Source of the DNA: Verrucomicrobiota bacterium
Lineage (GTDB): Bacteria; Verrucomicrobiota; Verrucomicrobiia; Chthoniobacterales; UBA6821
Length of the DNA: 7,411 nucleotides
NCBI GenBank assembly: GCA_016871655.1
Contig: VHCR01000070.1
Coordinates: 1 to 7,411 of the forward strand
Direction of reading: 5' to 3'
Shown: positions 6,353-7,411 of the stretch, piece by piece
Position numbering within the stretch: the first letter of the stretch is position 1
Layout of the letters: each line of letters opens with the position of its first letter
Program-made: the position numbers and the translations under genes
The notes under the pieces: model-generated
The model's database searches: none
Seen by the model: only the letters and a program-made list of their open reading frames with translations
Told to the model about the DNA's origin: nothing

Positions 6353-7285
6353 TTAAAGACTCAAGATTGTTTTCTCTTGCTTTGCGTGATCATGATTTTC
6401 TAAAGCGAAGGAAACTCCTAACATCCAACCTTCGATTTGAAGTTGTTTTTTGAATGCTGAAGAGCAATTTTCTAGATTGAAAATAGTTTTATTTGAATCC
6501 ATTAAAGAACGCATTCCAGCAGCTGCAATCAAGGCGTCTGATTGATGGTCATTAATGCTAGAAAGAGGAGAAGGTTTTGCTTTAAAAAAAGACAAAAGGT
6601 CTTTGAGTTTTTTAATGTCACGAACTTTGGAGAGTCCGTAGTTAGCTTTTTTTAAAAAGAGACGAGGGTAGATTTCTGCAATGACAATAGTTGCTGCATC
6701 GCAATGCTCCTGTGAATCAAAAGGCCAAAAAGCGATTTTTTCTTGTAGCTGCATTTTTAAAAAATGAGCCATACGCATTGCTGATAATCCCCCCTTGCCC
6801 ACTTGTTTTGCACCTATGAGCTTGAAAGGATTTTCAGGAAATCCTAGCTGTTCATTGATGCAACTTAATTCTGTTTGGCGTTGTTTTTCTGGAAAGTGAA
6901 GAGGTTTTTTTCCTGTAGTCCAAAAGTCATGACAAAAGAGTGAGTCTTGCCAAAATGCTTGAGCATAAAAATTGGATTCTTGAGAACAGGTGCTATCAAT
7001 CAAAGCCCAAAGTTCAGTAGCTGTTTGAAGATTTGGAAGTCGTTTGAAAACGGTAGAAGCAGCATATCCAAAATTGCTGTCAATGCCGATGAGGAGACGT
7101 TTGGGGTATGCTGCATGATTGATGATCCATTCTGCTACGTGAGTGCGCGACCATGCTTTTTCAGGAGGAGCAATTAAAGAGACGGAGGATTCTTGGAAAG
7201 GTGCTGTTGCAATCGTAATGCTTGGACTGAAGAGCGCTTGAGATCCCGACCAATCAATAGCAATGAATTCATCAAATGGGATCAT
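6353..7285 (-). CDS. DUF429-like predicted RNase-H-fold protein
   Basis: The 310-residue product resembles the DUF429 family, predicted to adopt an RNase H/RuvC-like nuclease fold; its function is not established. The signs are the opening strand FIAIDWSG (7-14, Asp11), a second acidic strand [11 protein letters not shown] (64-74, Asp69), AEIYPRLF (203-210, Glu204), and the late helix [16 protein letters not shown] (246-261, Asp246/Asp250). EGWMLGV (285-291) near the end also fits the family. Spacing of these acidic residues suits metal-dependent catalysis, but activity is inference. No signal peptide or membrane segment is seen. The ATG overlaps the terminal repeat of the MITE-like element: its A is paired to T7285, the outer base of the repeat. 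So the native upstream region has been replaced and no SD exists. A later start would remove the first conserved strand. Its stop is 28 bp before the beta-synthase ATG, so the two may share a transcript. Confidence 0.72.
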   Translation of the reverse strand: MIPFDEFIAIDWSGSQALFSPSITIATAPFQESSVSLIAPPEKAWSRTHVAEWIINHAAYPKRLLIGIDSNFGYAASTVFKRLPNLQTATELWALIDSTCSQESNFYAQAFWQDSLFCHDFWTTGKKPLHFPEKQRQTELSCINEQLGFPENPFKLIGAKQVGKGGLSAMRMAHFLKMQLQEKIAFWPFDSQEHCDAATIVIAEIYPRLFLKKANYGLSKVRDIKKLKDLLSFFKAKPSPLSSINDHQSDALIAAAGMRSLMDSNKTIFNLENCSSAFKKQLQIEGWMLGVSFALENHDHAKQEKTILSL

Positions 7286-7411
7286 ATAGTGTATTAAATT
7301 GAAAAGGGCATGTTAGAAGCGCTGAAATTTTTTCTTAGAACAAGGCCGAAGATCGAAGCGCTATCCGAAGATAACGTGAGATCTGAGAACGCAGTTCTAA
7401 GGAAAAAGAGC
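7285..7411 (-). mobile_element. MITE-like element, second copy, cut by the window edge
   Basis: All 127 visible bases are identical to the reverse complement of 81-207, so this copy is inverted relative to the first. It starts with the terminal repeat TATAGTGTATTAAATTGAAA and continues past the subterminal TTCTTAGAAC block into the centre. If it is complete, it should run about 38 more bases beyond the window. Perfect identity points to recent spread or to gene conversion between copies. The boundary is supported by divergence outside it: the flank here is GGGATCA, while the matching end of the first copy is flanked by the complement of ACTCC. The element abuts, and by one base enters, the start codon of the DUF429-like gene. 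Confidence 0.85.

Noticed and set aside
5839..6453. A 204-codon open frame on the + strand opposite the beta-synthase
   Set aside because: It lies antisense to a well-conserved enzyme and spills into the next gene; no recognisable domain, and its Phe/Ser/Arg-rich, repetitive makeup is typical of a shadow frame.
43..7411. A composite transposon carrying all six genes as cargo
   Set aside because: No transposase is present in the window and lysS is normally a core gene, so the flanking copies are more simply independent insertions; kept only as a testable arrangement.

Overview
The window carries six protein-coding genes and two copies of one short MITE-like element, one near each end. Gene starts are poorly marked: almost none has a Shine-Dalgarno sequence. 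The most informative gene is a eukaryotic-type ubiquitin-specific-protease homologue, which points to a Gram-negative bacterium living in or on eukaryotic cells, such as an amoeba symbiont of the chlamydia-related, Legionella-like or similar kind. The lineage cannot be fixed from this sequence alone; the lysyl-tRNA synthetase is a standard bacterial class II enzyme and does not settle it.

Layout, left to right. Positions 43-207 hold a complete 165-bp element with 26-bp terminal inverted repeats and no coding capacity. lysS follows on the + strand (272-1735). After a 131-bp gap comes the predicted deubiquitinase (1867-3453, +). Just upstream of its ATG is the only good ribosome-binding site in the window, which serves an ATG one base out of frame with the protease gene. 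A RimJ/RimL-type GNAT acetyltransferase follows (3485-4042, +), and a small hairpin marks its convergent junction with the next block. On the - strand, transcribed from right to left, are a predicted DUF429 RNase-H-fold protein (7285-6353), a cystathionine beta-synthase (6324-5371) and a cystathionine gamma-lyase/synthase (5210-4053). A 20-bp perfect inverted repeat lies between the last two. The window ends inside the second element copy (7285-7411), which is in opposite orientation to the first and identical to it over all 127 visible bases.

How the parts fit. The beta-synthase and gamma-lyase are the two enzymes of reverse transsulfuration (homocysteine plus serine to cystathionine, then cysteine), so the left-reading block probably makes cysteine from host-derived or recycled methionine/homocysteine. 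The predicted deubiquitinase is best read as a candidate host-directed effector. Both outermost genes (lysS and the DUF429 gene) have the same end of the element facing their 5' ends. For the DUF429 gene the element runs into the start codon itself, so any promoter and leader it has must lie in the element.
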